A stretch of DNA of 64,000 bases from Sporosarcina sp. ACRSL (GTDB lineage: Bacteria; Bacillota; Bacilli; Bacillales_A; Planococcaceae). Shown here in pieces: positions 24,822-33,782 of this stretch. The translations under genes were made by a program, and so were the position numbers. Position 1 is the stretch's first letter, and every line of letters begins with the position of its first letter. The stretch covers positions 1 through 64,000 of the forward strand of contig NZ_JAKRNT010000013.1 in assembly GCF_022346605.1 (NCBI RefSeq), read 5' to 3'. Under the pieces are notes generated by a model that saw only the letters and a list, made by a program, of their open reading frames with translations, made no database searches and was not told where the DNA came from.

Positions 24822-25988
24822 ATGGACTTTAGAGTTTTCATCCTTGCCATCTCAACAATAACTGTCGGGCTTGTTGAATTGATCGTAGGCGGCATTTTGC
24901 CGATTATCGCAGATGATTTGGATGTTTCAATCGGAACCGCAGGGCAGCTCATAACGGTTTACGCGCTTGTGTTTGCCATTGCCGGTCCCGTTTTAATGTC
25001 ATTCACCACAAAAATCGAACGGAAAAAGTTATATTTAGTAGCCATGGCAGTCTTTTTTGTCGGCAATATTATGACCTATTTCAGCCCAACTTTCACATTT
25101 GTTATGATTGCCCGCATTATCACTTCGATGAGTGCGGCGCTTCTCATCGTCCTTTCCTTGACGATTACCGCACGGATAGTTGATGCGACTCACCGTGCGA
25201 AGGCACTCGGTTATATTGTTATGGGAATCAGTTCTTCCCTCGTGTTAGGCGTGCCGCTTGGGATTCTTATTACGAATGTGTTTGGCTGGCGGAGCGTCTT
25301 TTTAGGGATCGCTGTTCTTTCGATCGGCTCATTCTTACTTATCTCCATATTCCTTGATAAAATTCCAACCGGGGATGTTCAGCCACTTTCTGTGCAAATT
25401 AAAGCGTTGGCCAATAAAAAAATCGTCTTTGCCCATTTGGCGACGATGTTCATGTTGGCAGGCCATTACACAGTTTATGCATACTTAACGCCATTCTTGG
25501 AAATGAATTTGAACTTGAACCAGTACTGGATCAGCATTTGCTATTTCCTCTTCGGGATTGCAGCCGTCGGTGGCGGAGCACTCGGGGGGAATCTTGCAAG
25601 CTGGATTGGATCGAAGAAGAGCATTCTCATTATTATCGGCACTTTTGCTTTGGTTCTGTTCGTATTGCCCTATTTCACATTCTCATTCCCGTTCTTCATT
25701 GTCATTTTGATGATTTGGGGTGCATTAAGTTGGGCTCAATCGCCGCCCCAACAGGATTATATTATCGAGACTGATCCTGTTTCGTCTGATATCCATCAAA
25801 GCCTTAACAATTCTGCTTTGCAAGTCGGGATTGCGATGGGCTCGGGGATCGGCGGGCTCGTATTAGGCTATACAAATTCGGTCACGAGCATGCCGGCTAT
25901 CGGTAGTATAGTTGTTGTCATAGCGTTCTTATGCGCTGTTGTTTCTCAAAGAATGGGAAGTGGCAAAGCAAAGAACATGCAATACTAA
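24822..25988 (+). CDS. pbuE: purine efflux pump, MFS family (PbuE-like)
   Basis: 388 residues, the same length as B. subtilis PbuE (hypoxanthine/adenine efflux), with 12 membrane helices. Shared stretches recalled from PbuE include STITVGLVELIVGGILP, ARIVDATHRAKALG near loop 4-5, LAGHYTVYAYLTPFLE and SDIHQSLNNSALQVGIAMGS. ATG after AGGAGG. The upstream riboswitch is arranged to turn expression on with purine, consistent with an exporter that relieves purine excess. A bidirectional terminator follows. Confidence 0.9.
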   Translation: MDFRVFILAISTITVGLVELIVGGILPIIADDLDVSIGTAGQLITVYALVFAIAGPVLMSFTTKIERKKLYLVAMAVFFVGNIMTYFSPTFTFVMIARIITSMSAALLIVLSLTITARIVDATHRAKALGYIVMGISSSLVLGVPLGILITNVFGWRSVFLGIAVLSIGSFLLISIFLDKIPTGDVQPLSVQIKALANKKIVFAHLATMFMLAGHYTVYAYLTPFLEMNLNLNQYWISICYFLFGIAAVGGGALGGNLASWIGSKKSILIIIGTFALVLFVLPYFTFSFPFFIVILMIWGALSWAQSPPQQDYIIETDPVSSDIHQSLNNSALQVGIAMGSGIGGLVLGYTNSVTSMPAIGSIVVVIAFLCAVVSQRMGSGKAKNMQY

Positions 25989-26027
25989 TAAAAGGGTTGG
26001 AAATCGTTTTGATTTCCAACCCTTTTG
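25988..26027. terminator. bidirectional terminator between pbuE and the sulfonate-type ABC operon
   Basis: AAAAGGGTTGGAAATC and GATTTCCAACCCTTTT form a 16-bp perfect stem around GTTTT, with T tracts on both strands. Confidence 0.92.
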
Positions 26028-26044
26028 TCTACTTGCAAGCTATC

Positions 26045-27031
26045 TTACTCCCCCTGTAAATAGGAAAGATCAATCATCCCTTCAATATCGCTACTCGTTA
26101 TATATCCCGCTTCTTTGCTAATATCCGCCATTTCTTGAATGACTTGCTCATTCACCTCTGTCGTGACTTCAAGCTTTGCGAATGCGGCAGACGTTTCTTC
26201 TGCGCTGATTTCCTTGCCTGTCAGATCTTGAATATGCTTGATAACCAAGTCTTGGGCTTCTTCCGGGTTTTGTTGGATGAACTCGACTGCCCGTTTATGT
26301 GCATTTAAATAAGCGTTGGCAAACTCTTTATTCTTTAAGAACTCATCACTTGCCGCTACGACTGTGTTCGTAGATTCCTTCCCCCATGCAAATTCATCCC
26401 AGTCGAGGATGAGCTTGCCATTTGCTTGCGTTTCAAGGATATTCCCCCACGGTTCTTGGGTCGCCGCGGCATCGACCGAGTTTTGGACAAACAATGTAGC
26501 GGTATCTGCCGGTGCAGCTGCGAATAATTCAACTGTACCGCCATTCGAAGTCGTTTCAAGATTAACCTCTTTCAACGCTTTACGAAGCATGACGTCTTGT
26601 GTGCTTCCGATAACCGGAATGGCGACTTTTTTGCCATCGAGATCCGCTAGTTTCGAAACGCCGCCACCGTCACTAGCGACGAGGACAGCTCCGCCATTCA
26701 CCGCACCTGAAATCAAGCGAAAACTCGGGTTTTTCACGTAGAAGTTCAGCAGTGGTCCGGGACCGACTGTACCTACGTCAATCGATTTGGTCGTCATCGC
26801 TTCCATGAAGAGACCGCCGTTGCTCACTGTCTTTGTTTCGATTGTTACATCTTCCCCGAATTCCTCTTCAAAATAACCGTTCTCAAGAGCGACAATCGTA
26901 GCTATATGCGTCAAGTTCGGGAAGTATCCGATTTTCACTGATTGGTTACCAGATGAAGACGAATTGCCGCATGCAGCTAGTACTCCAGCTACTAACACAC
27001 CCAAAACTGTAATGATCAATGACTTCTTCAT
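26045..27031 (-). CDS. ABC transporter substrate-binding lipoprotein (sulfonate/nitrate/taurine type)
   Basis: 328 residues. A lipoprotein signal ends in LAAC (lipid-modified Cys21). The mature part has the SsuA/NrtA-type fold: VKIGYFPNLTHIATIVALEN at the start, then VGTVGPGPLLNFYVKNP and AATQEPWGNILETQ. Such proteins capture aliphatic sulfonates, taurine or related anions outside the membrane. Third gene of the transporter operon behind the ATPase and permease, on the same strand as an upstream cysteine-synthase gene, which favours a sulfur substrate. The exact ligand is unknown. Confidence 0.88.
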   Translation of the reverse strand: MKKSLIITVLGVLVAGVLAACGNSSSSGNQSVKIGYFPNLTHIATIVALENGYFEEEFGEDVTIETKTVSNGGLFMEAMTTKSIDVGTVGPGPLLNFYVKNPSFRLISGAVNGGAVLVASDGGGVSKLADLDGKKVAIPVIGSTQDVMLRKALKEVNLETTSNGGTVELFAAAPADTATLFVQNSVDAAATQEPWGNILETQANGKLILDWDEFAWGKESTNTVVAASDEFLKNKEFANAYLNAHKRAVEFIQQNPEEAQDLVIKHIQDLTGKEISAEETSAAFAKLEVTTEVNEQVIQEMADISKEAGYITSSDIEGMIDLSYLQGE

Positions 27032-27056
27032 TATCCATTTCTCCTTTGGATTCGGA

Positions 27057-27809
27057 TCATGTCAGACCCCATTTTTTCTGCACAGAACGCTCCAAACGCA
27101 AGAACACGACGTTATCCATAATTGTCCCGATGATCGCGATGATGATCATGACCGAGATGACGAGATCCATTTGACCGAGAGAGCGCCCTGTTTCAAGCAG
27201 TTGACCTAACCCACCGCCTGAGCCAAGCAATTCCCCTGCCATCAGCGCCCTCCATGAAAATGCCCAAGCAATACGAAGGCCGGATATTAATTGCGGAACG
27301 GATGCCGGCAATATGATGGTGCGAATGAAATGCAGCCCCGACGAGCCGAATGTTTTGGCGACCCGTTTGTATAATGTCGGCACATTCCGAAATCCGCTCG
27401 TTGCACTTACGGTCATCGTCCATGTTGCACCAATCGTAACGATGAACAGGATGGAAATATCATTCAACCCGAACCAGATGATGGCGAGCGGGAACCAAAC
27501 AATACTTGGTATGGACTGTAACGCGGTAACGAGAAAGCCCAGTGTATCTTCGACCAACTTATAGCGCCAGATGAGATAGCCCATGATAAGGCCTAAAACG
27601 ATTGCAATGGCAAAACCGGTCAGCAATCGGCTCAAACTTTTCCCGATCGCCGCTAAAAACTGCCCGTTCACGAGCCCATTGAATAGCGTTTCTAATACTT
27701 GTGTTAAACGGGGAAACATGAATTCCGGCAATACCGAAAGTCTAGATGTGACTTCCCATATCACCGCTATCATTGCGATGAAGATGATTCGTCTTAAAGC
27801 TGTAGTCAT
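27057..27809 (-). CDS. ABC transporter permease (SsuC-like)
   Basis: 250 residues, six membrane helices, BPD_transp_1 domain. The EAA loop appears as RVAKTFGSSGLHFIRTIILP...SGLRIAWAFSWRALMAGE. It overlaps the end of the ATPase gene by 68 bases, and AAAGGAGG lies nine nt before the ATG (a GTG at 27812 is an alternative). It forms the channel with the adjacent ATPase and lipoprotein. Confidence 0.9.
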   Translation of the reverse strand: MTTALRRIIFIAMIAVIWEVTSRLSVLPEFMFPRLTQVLETLFNGLVNGQFLAAIGKSLSRLLTGFAIAIVLGLIMGYLIWRYKLVEDTLGFLVTALQSIPSIVWFPLAIIWFGLNDISILFIVTIGATWTMTVSATSGFRNVPTLYKRVAKTFGSSGLHFIRTIILPASVPQLISGLRIAWAFSWRALMAGELLGSGGGLGQLLETGRSLGQMDLVISVMIIIAIIGTIMDNVVFLRLERSVQKKWGLT

Positions 27810-28584
27810 CACCCATTTCCTCCTTTAACACCTTTTCGATCTCTTCTTCCAAAATGGATAAAATCCGCTGCTCTGTATGCAATGTCACACTATCAGGCAA
27901 AACCCCATCCTTAGATGTCGGAACGGGAATAATTTCTTTCACTTTCCCAGGTCTAGTGCCGAAGACAATCACTTTTTCCGATAATAAAACGGCTTCCCGG
28001 ATATTATGCGTAACAAAAAAGATTGTCACTTTAGTCTTTTTCCAAATTTCAATTAATTCTTTATGGAGTACCATCCTCGTTTGTTCATCAAGTGCAGAGA
28101 AAGGTTCATCCATCAATAAAATATCAGGTTCCATCACTAACGCCCTCGCAATGGACACCCGTTGCTTCATCCCACCTGAAAGTTGATGCGGATAGGAATG
28201 GATATAGTTGCTCAAGTGCACCATTTTCAACATTTCAATCGCTTTTGCCTCGGCCTCCTGTTTCGACATCTTCTTCAGCAGCAAGCCATATTTCACATTT
28301 TCCAATACGGTCAGCCATGGAAAAAGGCCCGCCTCTTGGAAAACGACTACCCTGTCAGGGCCTGGCTTTGTCACTTCATTCCCAGAAATGCGGATGCTGC
28401 CTTTATCCACCTTCTCAAGCCCGGCAATCATATAAAGGAGCGTCGACTTGCCGCATCCGGAAGGTCCGACGATGGAGACAAAGCTTCCTTTTTCCATTTC
28501 GATATCAATGTCGTCCAGCACTAGTACCTTTTCCCTTTTTTCATTAAGAAAACTCTTTTCAACTCCATTGATTGTGACATACAC
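27742..28584 (-). CDS. ABC transporter ATPase (SsuB-like)
   Basis: 280 residues. Walker A GPSGCGKST, Q-loop VFQEAGLFPWLTVLENV, signature LSGGMKQRVSIARAL and Walker B LLMDEPFSALDEQ are the standard set of the nitrate/sulfonate/taurine importer ATPases. A C-terminal extension (about 245-280, KVLKEEMGDDYSFKTNHLH) goes beyond the usual length and accounts for the overlap with the permease start. First gene of the three-gene transporter set. Confidence 0.92.
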   Translation of the reverse strand: MYVTINGVEKSFLNEKREKVLVLDDIDIEMEKGSFVSIVGPSGCGKSTLLYMIAGLEKVDKGSIRISGNEVTKPGPDRVVVFQEAGLFPWLTVLENVKYGLLLKKMSKQEAEAKAIEMLKMVHLSNYIHSYPHQLSGGMKQRVSIARALVMEPDILLMDEPFSALDEQTRMVLHKELIEIWKKTKVTIFFVTHNIREAVLLSEKVIVFGTRPGKVKEIIPVPTSKDGVLPDSVTLHTEQRILSILEEEIEKVLKEEMGDDYSFKTNHLHRNDSGDMGSHI

Positions 28585-28647
28585 TTTTCACACCTCTACT
28601 TTTCATATTTATTTAGTCGGAATTAATTTTATGAAAATGAAGCTCTT

Positions 28648-29577
28648 TTATGAAGAGAATAAATCACTTGATAAATATCGTTCGCCGTTATCGGGTGCAA
28701 TGCAGACAACTGTATCATCCGGAGTCAATCGTTTCGCTACTTTCATAGCAGCGTATACGGAAGCTCCTCCGCTAGGGCCGAGCAACAAACCTTCCCTCGC
28801 CGCCAAATTCCGGACCGTTTCATAAGCATCCTCGTCTTCAATCTTGAAAATTTCATCATAGACGGATGTGTTTAAAATCGGGGGTATGAATCCCGGACTT
28901 GTTCCAACAAGCTTGTGTTTCCCAGGCTTCCCGCCTGACAGTACCGGGGATCCTGCAGGTTCAGCAATATGGACCGTAATGGTGCTGTCGTATTCCTTTA
29001 AATATTCACCTGTACCTGTAACGGTGCCTCCCGTACCTGCCGTACAGACGAATGCCGTTAATTTACGGTTCAAGGATTCCATTGCTTTGACAATCTCAGG
29101 TCCTGTCGTATGCCGGTGAATATCCGGGTTCGCCTCATTTTCGAATTGCATTGGTATGAAGCTATTTGGAATGTCCGCCGCAATTTCCTCTGCCTTTTCA
29201 ATGGCACCAGGCATTTTTAGATCGCTCGGCGTCAACACGACAGTTGCACCGTACGCTTTTAAAATATTGATCCTCTCGATTGTCGAGGAATCGGGCATGA
29301 CAATAATCGTTTTATAGCCCCGTGCAGCAGCATTCATTGCGATTCCAATCCCTGTATTTCCTGATGTCGGTTCAATGATGGTATCCCCCGGATGTAAGTA
29401 ACCTGCTTTTTCCGCCTCGATTATCATATTGTATGCCGCCCGGTCCTTGACGCTTCGACTCGGATTAAAATATTCAAGTTTCACATACACGTCCGCGCCT
29501 TGTTGATCGGGAAGGCGATTCAACTTTACTAAAGGCGTGTCGCCGATCAATTCGGAGATATTATTCACTACACGCAA
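28648..29577 (-). CDS. cysteine synthase family PLP enzyme
   Basis: 309 residues, beta-family PLP fold. PLP-lysine region NPSRSVKDRAAYNMI, the PTSGNTGIGIAMNAA loop, CTAGTGGTVTGTGEYLKEY (phosphate cradle) and LLLGPSGGASVYAAMK match O-acetylserine sulfhydrylase/cystathionine beta-synthase-like enzymes, perhaps a YtkP-type paralogue. It should make cysteine from an activated serine and sulfide. It lies 63 nt upstream of the sulfonate-type transporter on the same strand, so imported organosulfur may feed it. TTG at 29577 is chosen because AAGGAG stands nine nt before it; the ATG at 29595 overlaps that SD. Confidence 0.87.
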   Translation of the reverse strand: MRVVNNISELIGDTPLVKLNRLPDQQGADVYVKLEYFNPSRSVKDRAAYNMIIEAEKAGYLHPGDTIIEPTSGNTGIGIAMNAAARGYKTIIVMPDSSTIERINILKAYGATVVLTPSDLKMPGAIEKAEEIAADIPNSFIPMQFENEANPDIHRHTTGPEIVKAMESLNRKLTAFVCTAGTGGTVTGTGEYLKEYDSTITVHIAEPAGSPVLSGGKPGKHKLVGTSPGFIPPILNTSVYDEIFKIEDEDAYETVRNLAAREGLLLGPSGGASVYAAMKVAKRLTPDDTVVCIAPDNGERYLSSDLFSS

Positions 29578-29718
29578 AACATTCAGCTCCTTCATGTTCG
29601 TTAGTTTAGTAGATTATAGCAAATCATTTCCTATATTGCATAGTAACTTAGTAGGTATTGAATAGTTGTACCTTCCACTCGTTACAAGAATATGATAATG
29701 AAAAAGGGGTGTCGAAGC

Positions 29719-30495
29719 ATGACGGTTGTCCGCACAGACAATTGGATAGCGGAATCACAAGGAGACCCTTGGAAAGTGTGTCAGTATTTAACCCAATACT
29801 TCCCTACAGCTTCCGCTTTGGAAATTCATGATCATTTAACGATGTACGGTATGTATTTCTCTTCAGAACAAGGAAAAGAGCTTGGTAAACTGTTAAACGC
29901 CAATCATACATGGGAAATCTCCGCAAAAGAATTGGAGCGACTACGAAGCGATTGGAACGGCCCTTCTGTTCCTGTCTTTATTTTCCCGTCAGACTCGGAC
30001 AATAAACAGTTAATTGATGAATTCAATGGAAAGTCGGGATTATCTTATGGCGATAAGCTGTTTTTATTTATTTCTCCCCTTAATACGGAAACTGAAATCA
30101 AAGCATTATTGACACATGAATACAATCATGTATGCCGGTTGAACAAGTTTCTCAAAAGAGAAAAAGAGTACACACTGTTAGATACAATCATTCTTGAAGG
30201 GTTGGCAGAAATGGCCGTCGAGGAAAGGTTCGGAAAGATTTCCACCTCTATTTGGACTTCACTTTATTCCGAACAACAATTGGCTAAATTATGGAAGGAT
30301 TATGTATATCCAAATAGGAATCATCTGAAAGAAAGCGATACCCACGAAGAAGTACTATATGGTTTGGGTGATTATCCACATATGGCAGGATACTGTGTTG
30401 GCTATTATTTAGTACAAAACTTTTTGAAGGATACAGAATTACATGCAGGGGACTTATTAGAACTCCCATCAACCAGGATTGCAAAATTATCATAA
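29719..30495 (+). CDS. DUF2268-type putative zinc protease
   Basis: 258 residues. A zinc-protease-like motif HEYNH (in LLTHEYNHVCRLNK) with a downstream Glu-containing helix (ILEGLAEMAVEERFG) gives the DUF2268 layout; no signal peptide, so cytoplasmic. The end contains GDYPHMAGYCVGYYLVQNFL, typical of the family. Substrate unknown. Start at 29719 uses AAGGGGTG; the frame to 29692 has no SD. Divergent from the cysteine-synthase gene. Confidence 0.82.
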   Translation: MTVVRTDNWIAESQGDPWKVCQYLTQYFPTASALEIHDHLTMYGMYFSSEQGKELGKLLNANHTWEISAKELERLRSDWNGPSVPVFIFPSDSDNKQLIDEFNGKSGLSYGDKLFLFISPLNTETEIKALLTHEYNHVCRLNKFLKREKEYTLLDTIILEGLAEMAVEERFGKISTSIWTSLYSEQQLAKLWKDYVYPNRNHLKESDTHEEVLYGLGDYPHMAGYCVGYYLVQNFLKDTELHAGDLLELPSTRIAKLS

Positions 30496-30613
30496 TTAAA
30501 ACCTTCTGAAAGAAGTTCACTTTATAAACAAATGCACTGGTGTGTTTGTCCTCCGTGAAGAAAAATCACTAACATATGATGTTATATGTTCATTGAAATG
30601 GGGTGACAATACG

Positions 30614-30874
30614 ATGTCAGTTCAACGTTATCACGCTTTATGCACTAGACATATCGGAAGAGCCGTTGTGATCGGAACTCATGATGGACGAACTCACAGA
30701 GGGATCATTCGAAGTGTTAGGGGCGGTAGAGTATTTTTGGAACCATTCGGTCGCCGAAGAGGATTAGGAGGATTTGGATACGGATACTATGGCGGAGGTG
30801 CTTTTGCATTCGGTGCGGGCATAGCAATTGGCGCAATTGCAAGCTTTGCTTTACTCCCGTTCTTTTTTTGGTGA
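30614..30874 (+). CDS. small glycine-rich protein with C-terminal hydrophobic tail
   Basis: 86 residues. The N-terminal half (MSVQRYHALCTRHIGRAVVI, then HRGIIRSVRGGRVFLEP) looks like a small SH3/LSm-like beta barrel. It is followed by an Arg-rich turn, a Gly/Tyr-rich stretch and a membrane-type helix (AFGAGIAIGAIASFALLPFF). Such proteins are frequent in spore formers and may be coat-associated; this is inference. Start at 30614 has GGGGTGA upstream. Confidence 0.65.
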   Translation: MSVQRYHALCTRHIGRAVVIGTHDGRTHRGIIRSVRGGRVFLEPFGRRRGLGGFGYGYYGGGAFAFGAGIAIGAIASFALLPFFFW

Positions 30875-30892
30875 TGGAAAATAGGATTTCCT

Positions 30893-31016
30893 CAGCCTGA
30901 TTGAAAACGCTTGTCAGCCTAGGCGCGAAGTGGAGCGAAGACGCGAATAGAACTTGGGTTCATGAGCGGACGAGCGACACGAGCAACAACGGATGCGAGC
31001 GTTTGTCAACAGGCTG
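30893..31016. repeat. long interrupted palindrome, BIME-like intergenic element
   Basis: CAGCCTGATTGAAAACGCTTG (30893-30913, written as 20+1) is largely complementary to 30996-31016, enclosing 82 nt of purine-rich, GAGCG/GCGAA-repeating sequence. No coherent ORF. It sits between a plus-strand gene end and a convergent MATE gene, next to a terminator. The arms and composition suggest a dispersed palindromic element. Confidence 0.55.
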
Positions 31017-31047
31017 AAGGCCTCTCACTTTACTGTGAGAGGCCTTC
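31017..31047. terminator. terminator hairpin between convergent genes
   Basis: AAGGCCTCTCAC and GTGAGAGGCCTT form a perfect 12-bp stem around TTTACT. T tracts are weak on both sides (CTTGTTCGTT on plus). Confidence 0.75.
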
Positions 31048-31055
31048 TTGTTCGT

Positions 31056-32447
31056 TCACACAACTTCCGGTTTCGGTTCCACTTTCGGATCCGCAGGTTC
31101 CACGAGGGCGTACCTTTCCCAGGCACGACTTTTCCAACGGAACGACATGACGATGGCTCGCGTCCATTCGTCCATAATGATAGCGAGCCAAACGCCGACT
31201 AGCCCAAGATCAAGGATGAACACGAAGAAGTAGCCGAGCGGAAGACTCATCATGACCATCGATATGGCCCCCATCAGTACAGGGAATTTTGCGTCGCCCG
31301 AAGCTCGGAGCGAGTTAATGATGACCATATTGAACGTCCGGCCGGTTTCCAGCAAACAAGATAACAGCAAGACAGATGCTCCGAGCTGGATAATTTCCTC
31401 GTTTTCGGTGAAGAGACGCATGAGCGGGTAACGGAACGTCATGACGAGCGCCACCAAGACGACTGTACAGACGAGCGCCCGTTTTAACGACGACCAAACT
31501 TGCTGGTACACTTCGTCCTTATCACCGCTGCCGACGAGCCGGCCTACGATAATCGATGTTCCAAGTCCGATTGCTAGTGCGAACAAATAGCTGAACATCG
31601 AAATATTCGTCGCATACTGCCTTGCAGCGAGCGCTTCTGTCCCTAAGAAAGTGACATAGTACAAGAAGACGATTTGGCACGCCTGATAAAGGATCTGCTC
31701 GAATGCTGAAGGCAGCCCGATATGCAAAATCTTTTTGATATATTCCTTCGACCATGTAATGTAATAACGGAATTCGATACGATATTCAAGAACCCGATAC
31801 AGCAGCCAGAAAAAGACGAACATTGCAATTACCCGGCTCCCGACAGATGAAATGGCTGCTCCTTGCACGCCTAATGCTGGCATGCCGAACTTTCCGAAGA
31901 TGAGCGCATAGTTCCCGACGACGTGGATGATGTTCATGCCGAGAGATACGAACATCGTCTGTTTCGTAAACCCATGCACACGAATGACCGCGGCGAGTGA
32001 ATTGATGATTGCTTGCAGGAATATCCCGCCACCGACGATGAGTAAATACGCTTCTGCATGTGCGAGTACGTCCCCTTGCAAATTCATCGCTTCCATCATT
32101 CTGCTCGTAAACAAGATGAACACGCCGCTAACGCCGAGTCCAACCAAAAGATTCAAAGACACGGCAAGCGCTGAAATCTTCGCTGCTTCAATATATCGCC
32201 GTGAACCTAAATACTGTGAAACAACGATGGCCGCCCCGTTTCCGACCACTTCCAATACAAGGATGGCAATCATGACATATTGATTCGCAGCCCCGACACC
32301 TGATACCGCATCATCCGACAACGCACTCAACATGAAAGTATCCGCCAACCCCATCAACATAAACAAAAATAACTCAAGAAAAATCGGCCACGTCAGATGA
32401 AACAACTTCAGTTTCTTCTCCGGGCCGTTGGCTGCAACTGCTGCCAT
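31056..32447 (-). CDS. MATE-family efflux transporter
   Basis: 463 residues, 12 membrane helices in two repeats, with LFHLTWPIFLELFLFMLMGL and KKILHIGLPSAFEQILYQAC beginning the two halves. Exporter of drugs, cations or metabolites; substrate not readable. ATG after AAGGAGATAG. It differs clearly from the MATE protein at 10814-12151, so the two are not recent duplicates. Confidence 0.9.
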   Translation of the reverse strand: MAAVAANGPEKKLKLFHLTWPIFLELFLFMLMGLADTFMLSALSDDAVSGVGAANQYVMIAILVLEVVGNGAAIVVSQYLGSRRYIEAAKISALAVSLNLLVGLGVSGVFILFTSRMMEAMNLQGDVLAHAEAYLLIVGGGIFLQAIINSLAAVIRVHGFTKQTMFVSLGMNIIHVVGNYALIFGKFGMPALGVQGAAISSVGSRVIAMFVFFWLLYRVLEYRIEFRYYITWSKEYIKKILHIGLPSAFEQILYQACQIVFLYYVTFLGTEALAARQYATNISMFSYLFALAIGLGTSIIVGRLVGSGDKDEVYQQVWSSLKRALVCTVVLVALVMTFRYPLMRLFTENEEIIQLGASVLLLSCLLETGRTFNMVIINSLRASGDAKFPVLMGAISMVMMSLPLGYFFVFILDLGLVGVWLAIIMDEWTRAIVMSFRWKSRAWERYALVEPADPKVEPKPEVV

Positions 32448-32649
32448 CTATCTATCTCCTTCATTTTCAATTTAAGATATTCAAAACAGGAAATAGCTTA
32501 ACATATAAATTGTTATTTACACAATGAGTTTGCTTGAAATTTTTTCAAGTTCTTATGCTGTTACATAATGCGCAATGAGAATTCTGTCGAATCTTTTTTA
32601 TCGGCATCTTCTGAAAACTGTATTATAATTTTCGTAAAGGAGTGAAAAG

Positions 32650-33747
32650 GTGAAGCAAATTTCAGATGAACTCATTCAATGCATCCATAATATGACAGAC
32701 GACAATGTTGCAGAAACAAGGGAGCGGGTCAATCAGCTATTTGATTTCATCCAACTCTCTTTAACGTTATGGGGATCCATTCCTTCGATTAATGCTTCGG
32801 CGGAACCTGAAAAGAAGAAACCTGAAGATATAGGTAGTTCGAGCAATGAATCATCGCAGAGAATGATCGTCACAAGCAGTTTTGACGATGCCCATCTCGG
32901 CACACCAATGGAACGAAAATTGAAAGGAGGAATCTTGAAAGGGAAGCATGGAGACGTGTACGTCCCGGAAAAGATTGTTCGGATACATGGGTTTGAGCAT
33001 GGGGATTATATCGAAGCGATCGGGGATAGTTTGAAAGATTTAGTTTTCATTAAAAGAAAAAATAGTGTAACGAAGCATGAATGCAATCGAATTGAAATCG
33101 ATTATTGTGTTCTTACAAAGACTTCAGACGGTTTATTAGTGGCAGATCAAAAGATTGAAAATGGGAGATTAACGAGAATTAAACTAGATGGAGAGTCTCC
33201 TTATCAATTTTTAATTAGTCAAAAAGATATTGATAGTTTTAGACTAACAGACGGAAGCGTTGTGACCATCGCCTATCATGAAACGGACCCTCTCTCCTTT
33301 CGTGTCGTCTGGTGTTACCCAGAAGAGACGAGTGAATTGGCGAAACCTGATCCGAAACCGGCTAGTTTTTACAAAGAAAGCACTGTAAAGAAAGAAAATT
33401 TATGGACAGATATTGAATTGAACCTACTCAAAAATAAAAAGATCGTTATTATCGGAGCTGATTTTCGGAGTGCTGATTTCCAGCCACTTGCGGACTGCGG
33501 AAATTTTTCGTTAGATATTTTTAGTGGAGACGAAAGCAAAAGCCGCATTAAAGCAGCTGTGAGAAATAAGGACTTGATCATTTCAGCAAGTGAGCATTCA
33601 TCCCATCGAAGCAGCGGGTTGGCGAAGGAGTGTGCGAAGAAGTACAAAATCCCGTTTCGCGCAACACCTACAAGCCAATCCTCTATCAAAAAAGCAATGA
33701 TCCACGGTATAAAAGAATCCTATATACCGTTTCATTCGTTTTTCTAA
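32650..33747 (+). CDS. DUF2325 domain protein with novel N-terminal region
   Basis: 365 residues, GTG start with AAAGGAG seven nt upstream. The C-terminal about 100 residues (KKIVIIGADFRSADFQPLAD, then NKDLIISASEHSSHRS and AKKYKIPFRATPTSQSSIKK) match the DUF2325 pattern, a Rossmann-like domain of unknown function often found in Firmicutes. The N-terminal two thirds comprises a helical start, a Ser/Glu-rich linker (about 55-75) and a beta-rich region (about 85-230) that I do not recognise. Divergent from the MATE gene; monocistronic. Confidence 0.75.
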   Translation: MKQISDELIQCIHNMTDDNVAETRERVNQLFDFIQLSLTLWGSIPSINASAEPEKKKPEDIGSSSNESSQRMIVTSSFDDAHLGTPMERKLKGGILKGKHGDVYVPEKIVRIHGFEHGDYIEAIGDSLKDLVFIKRKNSVTKHECNRIEIDYCVLTKTSDGLLVADQKIENGRLTRIKLDGESPYQFLISQKDIDSFRLTDGSVVTIAYHETDPLSFRVVWCYPEETSELAKPDPKPASFYKESTVKKENLWTDIELNLLKNKKIVIIGADFRSADFQPLADCGNFSLDIFSGDESKSRIKAAVRNKDLIISASEHSSHRSSGLAKECAKKYKIPFRATPTSQSSIKKAMIHGIKESYIPFHSFF

Positions 33748-33751
33748 AGGG

Positions 33752-33782
33752 AGTGCTGGAGACTGCCCAAGTTTCCAGCACT
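33752..33782. terminator. hairpin between convergent genes
   Basis: AGTGCTGGA and TCCAGCACT form a 9-bp stem. No T run follows on plus; on minus CCCTTTAGAAAAA follows. Probably a weak terminator for either direction. Confidence 0.5.
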
